DNA of 64,000 nt from Ruania rhizosphaerae (lineage in GTDB: Bacteria > Actinomycetota > Actinomycetes > Actinomycetales > Beutenbergiaceae): contig NZ_VSMB01000009.1 of NCBI RefSeq assembly GCF_009805705.1, positions 1 through 64,000 on the forward strand, written 5' to 3'. Shown one piece after another: positions 53,141 to 60,931 of this stretch (the stretch's first letter is position 1; every line of letters starts with the position of its first letter). Below the pieces are notes generated by a model. The model was not told the origin of the DNA and did no database searches. It was given only the letters and a program-made list of their open reading frames with translations. Both the position numbers and the translations under genes were made by a program.

Positions 53141-53208
53141 TTCCTATTTGATCGCGAGTCGAATGGTGAATCGACTGGCGGTACGTGAATGGCGATCGCA
53201 CGGCGAGG

Positions 53209-53356
53209 CGGGCTATGTGACCGGTCGCTCGCGGTCTACGGCCAGGAGGGGGAGCCGTGCCGGCGATGGGGCACCGCGATCGTGCGCGAGGCATTCGCGA
53301 ACCGGTCGTCGTTCTTCTGCCCGAGGTGTCAGCGGGCGGGCAGACCTCAGGCATGA
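53209..53356 (+). pseudogene. Remnant of mutM 3' end
   Basis: The 114 bp at 53221-53334 match mutM 51301-51414 with about ten substitutions and no gap. In frame it reads [20 protein letters not shown] and [11 protein letters not shown] with a stop at 53354, but the first zinc pair is C-R-R-W: the second Cys is lost. There is no start. It appears to be the displaced end of an original mutM gene, left on the far side of the hipBA insertion. Confidence 0.8.
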
Positions 53357-53414
53357 TGGCGTTGGCCGATCCGCTGTCGCGCTCACGCCGTCCGCCAGAC
53401 TATAGGCTCGTGTG

Positions 53415-53975
53415 ATGGCCATGCCGATCCAGCACCCGCACGCCGTGTTCTCCGGGGCATGGGGCGACACCACGACGGGGGCCTGGTACCCCGCGCAGGC
53501 GGTCGTGAGCGCAGGCATCGTCACGCTGTGGATCGGATCGGCGGCGGCCGGCTGGACGCAGCATTTCAGCGTGCCGGCACGGGAGGTCACGGTGAAGTCC
53601 GCCGCGCAGCGCATCACGCTGGTCGTCGGCGGTCGAAGCTACCCGATCCTCGCCGACCCGGGTGCGGTGAGCCGCGCCCTCGGCTTCACGAGCATGGGCA
53701 TCGTCGGCGGGGTCGCCCATCACGGTCATCGCCCGTATCGCTACCGCCGCTACCGCCGCCGCTCCGGTGCTGCCTGGGACGTCGCCCGCGGTGTGAACCA
53801 GGCCGCTGCTGCGTACGCCTTCAATGCACGGGGCGGCGGCGAGTTCCTCTCAGCCGTGCGGGCTTCGGGTGCGCGGGTCTCGCGTCTCGGCTACGGCGCG
53901 TTGGCCGCCATCGGCTGCGGTGGCGGCGTGCTGGTCGTGTTCCTCGTAGTCGCCATGACGTTGGCGCTCCTCTAG
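53415..53975 (+). CDS. DUF6232-like small membrane protein
   Basis: A 186-residue protein with a beta-strand-rich N-terminal half (VTLWIGSAA, REVTVKSAAQRITLVVGG), a basic middle (YRYRRYRRRSG) and a C-terminal membrane anchor (GGGVLVVFLVVAMTLALL). The N-terminal pattern resembles DUF6232 proteins; no function is known. TAGGCT (53403-53408) ends seven bases before ATG 53415, so that start is chosen over GTG 53412. Confidence 0.6.
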   Translation: MAMPIQHPHAVFSGAWGDTTTGAWYPAQAVVSAGIVTLWIGSAAAGWTQHFSVPAREVTVKSAAQRITLVVGGRSYPILADPGAVSRALGFTSMGIVGGVAHHGHRPYRYRRYRRRSGAAWDVARGVNQAAAAYAFNARGGGEFLSAVRASGARVSRLGYGALAAIGCGGGVLVVFLVVAMTLALL

Positions 53976-54106
53976 GCAACTCGCTGACGCGAATCAGACC
54001 CTGCTCATGCGGGCATCCGGACACATGGAGGAGACGAGGGCGCTCTCGACGGCGATCGGGGAGTTCTCGTGGACATGGCCGAGGATGCCCCGGCGGCGAC
54101 CTGGTC

Positions 54107-54137
54107 GCGGGTCCGACACCCAGACTGCCGGACCCGC
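54107..54137. terminator. Hairpin terminator, first of two
   Basis: GCGGGTCCG (54107-54115) with CGGACCCGC (54129-54137), a perfect 9-bp stem. It lies in the gene-free stretch 53976-54214 between converging transcripts. Confidence 0.55.
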
Positions 54138-54165
54138 GGCCACGCCGTCGACGGGAGGTGAATCC

Positions 54166-54200
54166 GGGCCGGCCGATAGTGCAGTGCCACCGGCCGGCCC
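54166..54200. terminator. Hairpin terminator, second of two
   Basis: GGGCCGGCCG (54166-54175) with CGGCCGGCCC (54191-54200), a perfect 10-bp stem and 15-base loop, just beyond the kdgK stop. Likely bidirectional. Confidence 0.65.
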
Positions 54201-54214
54201 AGGTCAGGCGATGA

Positions 54215-55315
54215 TCAGCGATCCACGCGGGCGCTGCCGCCGCCGGCGAGCTTGAGCACCTCGGCCTTGGTGACCATGGTCGTGTCGCCCGGGGTGGTCA
54301 TGGCCAGGGCGCCGTGCGCTGCCCCGTACTCGACCGCCGTCTGGATGGGCTCGCCCTCCAACAGACCGTAGATGAGGCCGGAGGCGAAGGAGTCACCACC
54401 ACCGACGCGGTCGAGGATCTCGAGGTGCTCGCGGTGGGTGGCCTCGGCGAAGCCTTCGTCTCGCGACCAGGCGATCGCGCCCCAGTCGTTGTCCGAGGCC
54501 GTGTGCACCGTGCGCAGCGTGGTGCCGATCACCTGGAAGTTCTCATACGTCCGCCCGGCTTCGGTGATCATCGCCTTGAAGCTGTCGATCTCCAGGTTGT
54601 CGAGGTTGTCCCCGGTGCCCTGGACCTCGAACCCGAGGGAAGCGGTGAAGTCCTCCTCATTGCCGATCATCACGTCGATGAGCGGAGCGATCGCCTTGTT
54701 GACCTCCTGGGCCTTGGCCTGGCCACCGATGGTCTTCCACAGGCTCGGCCGGTAGTTGAGGTCGTACGAGACCACGGTGCCGTGCTTCTTGGCTGCCGTG
54801 ACCGCCTCGATGACGACCTCGGCCGTGGACTCCGAGAGGGCGGCGAAGATGCCGCCGGTGTGCAGCCACCGCACGCCCAGCTCGCCGAACAGGTGGTCCC
54901 AGTCCACCTGGCCCGGCTTGATCTGGCTGATGGCGGTGTTGCCCCGGTCGGAGACGCCGACGGCGCCGCGCACGCCGAAGCCCCGCTCGGTGAAGTTCAG
55001 GCCGTTGCGCACCTCACGCCCGATGCCGTCGTAGGGCGCCCAGCTGATGAACGAGGTGTCGACGCCACCGGTGAGCATGCAGTCCTCGACCAGCCGGCCG
55101 ACCTCGTTGTCCGCGAGCGCGGTCACGGCCACGGCACGTTGCCCGAACGCACGGCGCAGACCGCGGGCCACGTTGTACTCACCCCCGCCTTCCCAGACGC
55201 GGAACTGGCGGGTGGTGCGGATGCGACCCTCGCCCGGGTCCATGCGGAGCATGATCTCGCCCAGGGAGGCGATGTCGTAGCGGCACTCGGAGGCGGGACG
55301 GATGGACAGGCTCAT
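54215..55315 (-). CDS. kdgK: 2-keto-3-deoxygluconate kinase (PfkB family)
   Basis: A 366-residue ribokinase-like kinase of the PfkB family: SLGEIMLRMDPGEGRIRT start, EGGGEYNVARGLRR sugar-binding loop, VSYDLNYRPSLW, and the catalytic RVGGGDSFASGLIYGLL. It phosphorylates 2-keto-3-deoxygluconate ahead of the aldolase encoded 33 bp upstream. Member of the operon eda-kdgK. Confidence 0.93.
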   Translation of the reverse strand: MSLSIRPASECRYDIASLGEIMLRMDPGEGRIRTTRQFRVWEGGGEYNVARGLRRAFGQRAVAVTALADNEVGRLVEDCMLTGGVDTSFISWAPYDGIGREVRNGLNFTERGFGVRGAVGVSDRGNTAISQIKPGQVDWDHLFGELGVRWLHTGGIFAALSESTAEVVIEAVTAAKKHGTVVSYDLNYRPSLWKTIGGQAKAQEVNKAIAPLIDVMIGNEEDFTASLGFEVQGTGDNLDNLEIDSFKAMITEAGRTYENFQVIGTTLRTVHTASDNDWGAIAWSRDEGFAEATHREHLEILDRVGGGDSFASGLIYGLLEGEPIQTAVEYGAAHGALAMTTPGDTTMVTKAEVLKLAGGGSARVDR

Positions 55316-55348
55316 GAAATCCCTCGTCGAATTGGTCGTCAGGTCGGG

Positions 55349-55987
55349 TCAGGCAGCGGCGAGCGCGACGGCCTCGCGGGTCAGTTCGCTCACACGGTCG
55401 AAGTTGCCGGCGGCGATCTCGTCCCGCGGCACCATCCAGGAGCCGCCGACGGCGAGCACGGCACTGACTGCGGTGTACTCGGCCAGGTTCTTGGGGCCGA
55501 TGCCGCCGGTGGGAACGAAGCGCAGTCCACCGAAGGGGGCGGCGAGGGCCTTGATGGCCTTGGCGCCGCCGGAGGTCTCGGCCGGGAAGAACTTCACGAC
55601 CTCCAGGCCCTCGGCGAGCGCTGCCTGCACCTCCGTGGCGGTCACTGCGCCCGGGAGGGGGAGGACCCCGCGTTCGATACACCGGCGCACGACGGCCTGC
55701 GAGAACCCGGGGGAGACCACATAGGAGGCTCCGGCGTCCACGGCCGCATCGACCTGGTCCGGGGTCAGGACCGTCCCGGCGCCGACCAGCATGTCGCCCC
55801 GGGCGCTCATCGCCTTGATCGACTCCACCGCTGCGGCGGTGCGGAACGTCACCTCGGCCACGGGGAGGCCGCCGGCCACGAGCGCCTCGGCGAGCGGGGC
55901 GGCGGAGGCGGCGTCGTCGAGTACGACGACGGGAACGAGGCGGGCGGCGCCGATGCGCTCCAGCATCTCGGGGGACTGCACTGTCAT
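55349..55987 (-). CDS. eda: KDPG/KHG aldolase
   Basis: A 212-residue class I aldolase that splits 2-keto-3-deoxy-6-phosphogluconate to pyruvate and glyceraldehyde-3-phosphate. The Glu of VAEVTFRT and the Schiff-base Lys in LEVVKFFPAE are present, with PTGGIGPKNLAEY at the phosphate site. AGGAG lies before ATG 55987. It is divergent from a LacI regulator with operator-like sites between. Confidence 0.95.
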   Translation of the reverse strand: MTVQSPEMLERIGAARLVPVVVLDDAASAAPLAEALVAGGLPVAEVTFRTAAAVESIKAMSARGDMLVGAGTVLTPDQVDAAVDAGASYVVSPGFSQAVVRRCIERGVLPLPGAVTATEVQAALAEGLEVVKFFPAETSGGAKAIKALAAPFGGLRFVPTGGIGPKNLAEYTAVSAVLAVGGSWMVPRDEIAAGNFDRVSELTREAVALAAA

Positions 55988-56025
55988 GTCTCTCCTTGTG
56001 TGACCGGGTGTGCGGTGCTGGGCCA

Positions 56026-56035
56026 CAAACGTTTG
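56026..56035. promoter_or_regulatory. LacI operator O1 (CAAACGTTTG)
   Basis: A perfect 10-bp CG-centred palindrome 39 bp upstream of eda, in the divergent region with the lacI-type gene. Confidence 0.6.
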
Positions 56036-56069
56036 CAAACAATCGTGTGGCGGACACGCTAGCATGTGC

Positions 56070-56102
56070 AACATTCAAGGGACAATGTTCTGCAAGCGTT
56101 TG
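56070..56102. promoter_or_regulatory. LacI operator O2 and adjacent inverted repeat
   Basis: AACATT-8-AATGTT (56070-56089) is an inverted repeat, and CAAGCGTTTG (56093-56102) is a near-palindromic LacI site next to the regulator's Shine-Dalgarno. Together with O1 they make autoregulation and control of eda-kdgK likely. Confidence 0.55.
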
Positions 56103-56115
56103 TAGGAGGCGACGT

Positions 56116-57093
56116 ATGGTCACGACGCTCCGGGACGTCGCCGATGCGGCCGGCGTTTCGATGGCCACCGTCTCCCGCGCGCTCGCGGGGTCATCGGTCG
56201 TCGCAGCCGTGACGCGTGAGCGGGTGCAGCGGCTGGCGCAGGAGCTGGACTACCAGCCGAACCGGGCCGCCCGCCAGCTGGTCACCGGACGCGGGCAGGC
56301 GATCGGCCTGGTGGTCCCGGACCTGCAGAACGCCTTCTACGCCTCCGTCGCCACCGGGATGCAGCGGCGCGTCCGGGACGCGGGGCTGAATGCGATGATC
56401 GCCGACACGGACGAGGATCCGGAGCGCGAGTTGGAGGTACTCGGGCAACTCGCGATGGTCTGTGACGGCGCCGTGCTCGCCTCCTCCCGCACGAGTGATT
56501 CGGCGCTCGCCGAAGTGGCCGGCCGCACGCGGGTGGTGCTGGTCAACCGGGTGCTCGAGGGTGTGCCGGCCGTGGTGGGCGACAACGCCGACGGCATCAC
56601 CCAGGCACTGCGGCACCTGGCAGCGCTCGGGCACACCAGAATCGGCTACGCCGGTGGGCCGCCCACCTCCTGGTCCGATGCGCGCCGGAGGGAAGGGTTG
56701 CGAGCAGCCGAAGCGGCCGGTATCGCCAGTGCGGAAGCCGTCGTGGACCTGGGGGCCTTCCGCCCGGGTTCGGCGGGCGGGATCGACGCCGCCGATCAGG
56801 CACTGGCTGCCAGGGTGACGGCGGTGCTCGCCTTCAACGATCAGCTTGCCCTGGGCATCCTGGGTCGCCTCGCCGACCGGGGCGTGCCTGTTCCGGAACG
56901 TATGAGCGTGGTCGGATTCGACGACGTCCCGGTGGCGCGCCTGCTCGCGCCGCCGCTGACGACGGTCGCGGTGCCGGCCCTGGAGATGGGGGCAGCGGCG
57001 GTGGATCTGCTACTCGCCTCGGCCCCGGAGACGCGGGTGCTGCCGGTGGAGCTTCAGGTGCGGCGCTCCACTGCCGAACCGTGCCCGGCCTGA
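56116..57093 (+). CDS. LacI-family regulator of eda-kdgK
   Basis: A 325-residue regulator with an N-terminal LacI helix-turn-helix (TLRDVADAAGVSMATVSRAL) and hinge (YQPNRAARQL), then a periplasmic-binding-like effector domain (GLVVPDLQNAFYASVATGM, AVLAFNDQLALGI, VVGFDDVPVARLL). ATG 56116 follows AGGAGG. It is divergent from eda-kdgK, so the effector is probably a uronate-pathway intermediate (inference). Confidence 0.93.
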   Translation: MVTTLRDVADAAGVSMATVSRALAGSSVVAAVTRERVQRLAQELDYQPNRAARQLVTGRGQAIGLVVPDLQNAFYASVATGMQRRVRDAGLNAMIADTDEDPERELEVLGQLAMVCDGAVLASSRTSDSALAEVAGRTRVVLVNRVLEGVPAVVGDNADGITQALRHLAALGHTRIGYAGGPPTSWSDARRREGLRAAEAAGIASAEAVVDLGAFRPGSAGGIDAADQALAARVTAVLAFNDQLALGILGRLADRGVPVPERMSVVGFDDVPVARLLAPPLTTVAVPALEMGAAAVDLLLASAPETRVLPVELQVRRSTAEPCPA

Positions 57094-57130
57094 CCCAGCC
57101 GGCCGTGCCCGGCCATGCCGAAGTGACACA

Positions 57131-57172
57131 GATGCGTCGAGCCGCGCACCATCGTGCCGCGTGCGACGCATC
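57131..57172. terminator. Hairpin after the LacI gene
   Basis: GATGCGTCG (57131-57139) with CGACGCATC (57164-57172), a perfect 9-bp stem enclosing a small inner stem GCAC/GTGC. Probably ends the LacI transcript. Confidence 0.5.
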
Positions 57173-57223
57173 CCGGTCGGTCGCGCTAGGGGATGGCCGT
57201 CCACCTGGTCGTATGCTGAATGA

Positions 57224-57868
57224 GTGAGCCCCCCGACTCGCGTACTCATCGTCGACGACCACGAGATCGTCCGCCGCGGCGTGGTGGACGTGATCAACAC
57301 GGCCGACGACCTGACCGTCGTCGCCGAGGCCTCGACCGTGGCCGAGGCGATCCAGCGCGCCGAGCTCACCCGCCCCGATCTGTTGCTGGTGGACCTGCAG
57401 TTGCCCGACGGCACGGGGGTGGACGTCATCGATGGCGTCCGTGCCCTGCTACCCGAGGTGCGTGCCGTCGTGCTCACCTCCTTCGGTGACCCGCAGGCAC
57501 GGACCGCCGCGAAGACAGCCGGCGCCCATGCCTTCGTGCTCAAATCCGTGCGAGGTGGGCAGATCCTCGATGCGGTCCGTGCCGTCGCAGCCGGGCGCAC
57601 GCTCTTGCGTGACACCCCGGCCGAACCGCGCGGCGACGATCCGTTCGAGTTGCTCACCCCCACCCAGCGCCGCATCGTCGAGCTCATCGGGGACGGCCTG
57701 TCCAACCGGGAGGTCGCCGAGCGGCTCGGCGTCGCGGAGAAGACCGTCAAGAACCACGTCACCTCGCTGCTGGCCACACTCGGTCTGCAGCGACGCACAC
57801 AGGTGGTCGCGTGGGTCACCGGACGTCGCCGTGACCAGGACCCGCAGTGGCGGCACGCACCGACCTGA
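57224..57868 (+). CDS. NarL/LuxR-family response regulator, DevR-like
   Basis: A 214-residue regulator with a receiver domain (VLIVDDHEIVRRG; phosphoacceptor Asp in LLLVDLQLPDG; Lys in FVLKSVRGG) and a LuxR helix-turn-helix (LTPTQRRIVELIGDGLSNREVA, EKTVKNHVTSLLATL). The most plausible partner is the GAF histidine kinase at 59321-60931, on the other side of the dipeptidase gene. TATGCT (57212-57217) precedes GTG 57224 at the leaderless spacing. Confidence 0.9.
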   Translation: MSPPTRVLIVDDHEIVRRGVVDVINTADDLTVVAEASTVAEAIQRAELTRPDLLLVDLQLPDGTGVDVIDGVRALLPEVRAVVLTSFGDPQARTAAKTAGAHAFVLKSVRGGQILDAVRAVAAGRTLLRDTPAEPRGDDPFELLTPTQRRIVELIGDGLSNREVAERLGVAEKTVKNHVTSLLATLGLQRRTQVVAWVTGRRRDQDPQWRHAPT

Positions 57869-57889
57869 GCGCCGATTACGCTCGCACCC

Positions 57890-59293
57890 ATGCACGAACA
57901 CACCAGTGACATCCCCGGGGCCAGCGTCACCCTCACCGGGGCCGTGACCGACCTGATGCCGCAGGCTCTCTCCGACCTGACCGAACTGGTCTCCTACCGA
58001 TCGGTGCAGGACCCTGCCGTCGAGGACCCCGAGCAGTGCCGCCTCGCCGCCGAGTGGGTGCGGGAACGCCTCGTCGAGCTCGGCCTGACCGATACGGCAC
58101 TGGTGCGCACCCCGGACGGAAGCGACGCCGTCATCGGGCACTACGAGGGCCCGCCCGGTGCGCAGCGAGTGCTGCTCTACGCGCACTACGACGTGCAGCC
58201 CGCCCCCGCTGAGGGCTGGCGCACCGACCCGTTCACGCTGACGTTCGCCGATGGGCGCTACTACGGCCGCGGGGCCGCTGACTGCAAGGGGAGCGTGGTC
58301 AGCCATCTCACGGCGCTGCGGGCTCTGCGTGCGGTGCGCGGGGCCGATCCTGCCGACCCTGATCCCTACCCCGTCTCTCTCACAGTCGTGATCGAGGGAT
58401 CGGAGGAGCAGGGGACCGCCGGCCTGGAGCAGTACGTGGCCGCGCACCCGGAAGAGTTCGCCGCCGACGTCATCCTCATCCAGGACACCGGCAACGTGAA
58501 GGTCGGCCAGCCCACCCTGACCACCGCCCTGCGCGGCATGGTGGACGTGACCGTGCGGGTGGAGTCCCTGGCCGGGCAACTGCACTCCGGTGCCTTCGGT
58601 GGTGCCGCCCCGGACGCGCTGGCGGCCCTGATCGCCATGCTCGCCTCGCTGAAGGATGATCGCGGCAACACGACGATCGACGGGCTCGACGCCACCGGCA
58701 CCTGGCCCGGCGCCCCGTACGACGAGGCCGCCTTCCGGGCCGATGCCGGGATGCTGGAGGGTGCCGAGGTGACCGGCTCGGGAACGGTGGCCGACATGTT
58801 GTGGGCGCGCCCCGCCGTCACCGTGCTCGGGATCGATGCCCCCGCCGTGGTGGGTTCGGTGCCGGCCATCCAACCCAGCGCGGCTGCCCGGGTGAGCCTG
58901 CGGGTGCCGCCGGGAGTCGACACCGGCGATGCCGCCGAGAAGCTGCAGGCTCACCTGCGTCGCGTCGCCCCGTGGGGTGTGCGGGTGGCCACCGAGCTCG
59001 TGGGGCAGGGGTCGGCCTTCGGGGCACGTACCGACACCGAGGCGTTCGCGCTGCTGGAGCAGGCGCTCACGGATGCCTTCGGCACCCCCACGATCACCTC
59101 CGGCCAGGGCGGATCCATCCCATTGACGGCGGCCCTCGCCTCCGCGCAACCGGATGCCTCGATCGTGATGCTGGGTCTGAGCGACCCGGCCAGCCAGATG
59201 CACGCCGCGAACGAGAGCGTCCACCCCGGCGAGCTGGAGAACATGGCCGCCGCGGTGGCGATGTTCCTGCAGCGCCTGGGCGAGCGGGGCTGA
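57890..59293 (+). CDS. M20-family dipeptidase
   Basis: A 467-residue zinc peptidase of the M20 family. Metal ligands are visible in YAHYDVQP, GRGAADCKGS, IEGSEEQG, IQDTGNV and the late MHAANESVH; the dimerisation domain (GQLHSGAFGGAAPDALAAL) is intact. TACGCT (57877-57882) lies before ATG 57890, so it may be leaderless. Confidence 0.92.
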   Translation: MHEHTSDIPGASVTLTGAVTDLMPQALSDLTELVSYRSVQDPAVEDPEQCRLAAEWVRERLVELGLTDTALVRTPDGSDAVIGHYEGPPGAQRVLLYAHYDVQPAPAEGWRTDPFTLTFADGRYYGRGAADCKGSVVSHLTALRALRAVRGADPADPDPYPVSLTVVIEGSEEQGTAGLEQYVAAHPEEFAADVILIQDTGNVKVGQPTLTTALRGMVDVTVRVESLAGQLHSGAFGGAAPDALAALIAMLASLKDDRGNTTIDGLDATGTWPGAPYDEAAFRADAGMLEGAEVTGSGTVADMLWARPAVTVLGIDAPAVVGSVPAIQPSAAARVSLRVPPGVDTGDAAEKLQAHLRRVAPWGVRVATELVGQGSAFGARTDTEAFALLEQALTDAFGTPTITSGQGGSIPLTAALASAQPDASIVMLGLSDPASQMHAANESVHPGELENMAAAVAMFLQRLGERG

Positions 59294-59320
59294 CGGCAGC
59301 CGCCGTGCGGTGGTCGGGCA

Positions 59321-60931
59321 TCACTGCGGATATAGCTGGGCGTGTGCCGCGGTCCACGTGAGCTGGGCGCCGCGCCGCGGGCCCGGTCCGGCCCCCGCCT
59401 GGAGCGAGCACGTCCCCCCGTGCCGGCGGGCGCGCCCGGCGAGGTTCGCGAGACCGGAGCGGCGCGTGACGGCCAGATCTGGCCCCACGCCGTCATCGGC
59501 CACGGTGACCACCAGCAACTGAGCCTGCCCGCCCCGGGCGCTGATCGTGACCGTGACGTGCTCGGCGCGGGCGTGACGGGCGGCATTGGCGAGACCCTCA
59601 CGGACCACGGCGACGACGTCATCGGCCAGATCGTCCTCCACGCGGGCCAGGTCTGCGGTGACCGTGAACCCCACCTGCAGACCCAGCGCGGTGCGGGCGT
59701 GCGCGAGTTCCCGTTCCACCCGAGCCTGCAACGGGAGGCGCTCCTCCTCAGTACGGAGCGCGTGCACGATCCGGCGGATCTGGCCCACGGCCTCGTCCAC
59801 ACCGTCCAGCGCCTCCTGCAACTCCTCGGCCTGCGGCTCACCGAGCTGGTCCTGCAGGTGCCCCAGCCGCAGGCCGGTCGCGAACAGTTGCTGGATCGCC
59901 AGATCGTGCAGGTCACTCGCGATCCGGCCGCGCTCGGAGAGCAGATCGGCGAGGCTCTCGGCCTGCCGGGCCTGGGAGAGGGTGATCGCCAGCGCCGCCT
60001 GCCGGGCGATCGACTCGGCGATAGTGAGCTCGTTCTCGGTGAATTCCACCGCACCGGTGTGCCGCAGCAGGATCAGCACACCGAGACCCTCATCCCCGGC
60101 CATCAATGGGGCGTAGAGCGAGGGACCGTACCGACCGAACTGGGGCACTCGCAGGTTCCTGGCCCGGGCGAAGGAGTCGACGATGATGCCGTACCCGTCC
60201 CGCAGCACGGTCATCGCGCGTCCGTTCGGGGGCATCGCGATCCCCACCAGATCACCGACCGGGTCCCCGTCGGCGAACTCGATCACCCAGTCCGAGCCGA
60301 CCCCGGGCAGGACCAGCACAGCCGTGTCGGCCTTGGCCACCTGGCGGACCCGGCGGGCGATGAGCGCGAGGGCGTCCTCGATCTCGGTGCCGGACAGGAG
60401 GGTGGTGGTGATCTCCTGCCCGACGGCGAGCCACCGTTCCCGCGTCCGTGCCGCCTCGTAGAGGCGTGCGTTCTGCACGGCGACCCCTGCGGCAGTGGCG
60501 AGCAGGTGCACACCGGCAGCGTCGTCGTCGGCGAACGGCTCGGACTTCCCGGCCACGTAGAGGCGGCCGTAGACCTGCCCACGCACCCGTACCTGCACCC
60601 CGAGGAAGCGGGCCGTGCGGGGGTGACCGGGGGGCAGATCCGCGAACCGCGGGTGGTCGACGAGATCGTCCAGCAGCAGCGGCTCGGTACCGATGGCCTC
60701 CAGCACCTCCACCCCGTGCGGGTGCGTGAGGAGTGCTTGCACGTGCGGCGCGTCACCGGTCTCGATGTGGGTCTCGACGTCCGCGGCGGCGTCGAGCACA
60801 CCGATCGCCGCGTACGGGGCACCGGTGAGGTCGGCCGCAGCCTCGACGACGTTGCGGAGCACCTCCTCCAGCTCCAGGTGCGAGGTGACCGCGAGCATCG
60901 CCTGCAGCATCTCGGCGGGAGCGGGTCTCAT
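59321..60931 (-). CDS. GAF-domain sensor histidine kinase (DevS-like)
   Basis: A 536-residue cytoplasmic kinase with two GAF domains (about 15-160 and 175-330; GVLDAAADVETHIETGD, GLGVLILLRHTGAVEF), a HisKA_3 phosphoacceptor region (RGRIASDLHDLAIQQL) and an HATPase domain (VREGLANAARHA, GRARRHGGTCSL). It is like mycobacterial DevS/DosT kinases, which sense redox gases through a haem-bearing GAF; I cannot confirm a haem-binding His here. Its ATG overlaps the cydC stop (ATGA), coupling it to the cytochrome bd assembly transporter. Confidence 0.88.
   Translation of the reverse strand: MRPAPAEMLQAMLAVTSHLELEEVLRNVVEAAADLTGAPYAAIGVLDAAADVETHIETGDAPHVQALLTHPHGVEVLEAIGTEPLLLDDLVDHPRFADLPPGHPRTARFLGVQVRVRGQVYGRLYVAGKSEPFADDDAAGVHLLATAAGVAVQNARLYEAARTRERWLAVGQEITTTLLSGTEIEDALALIARRVRQVAKADTAVLVLPGVGSDWVIEFADGDPVGDLVGIAMPPNGRAMTVLRDGYGIIVDSFARARNLRVPQFGRYGPSLYAPLMAGDEGLGVLILLRHTGAVEFTENELTIAESIARQAALAITLSQARQAESLADLLSERGRIASDLHDLAIQQLFATGLRLGHLQDQLGEPQAEELQEALDGVDEAVGQIRRIVHALRTEEERLPLQARVERELAHARTALGLQVGFTVTADLARVEDDLADDVVAVVREGLANAARHARAEHVTVTISARGGQAQLLVVTVADDGVGPDLAVTRRSGLANLAGRARRHGGTCSLQAGAGPGPRRGAQLTWTAAHAQLYPQ

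Noticed and set aside
53459-54214. A 251-residue + strand frame overlapping the DUF6232-like gene
   Set aside because: Arg-rich shadow in another frame; no start signal, and it runs through the hairpin terminators.
54314-56062. A 582-residue + strand open frame across kdgK and eda
   Set aside because: Antisense shadow; both genes on the minus strand have clear active-site motifs.
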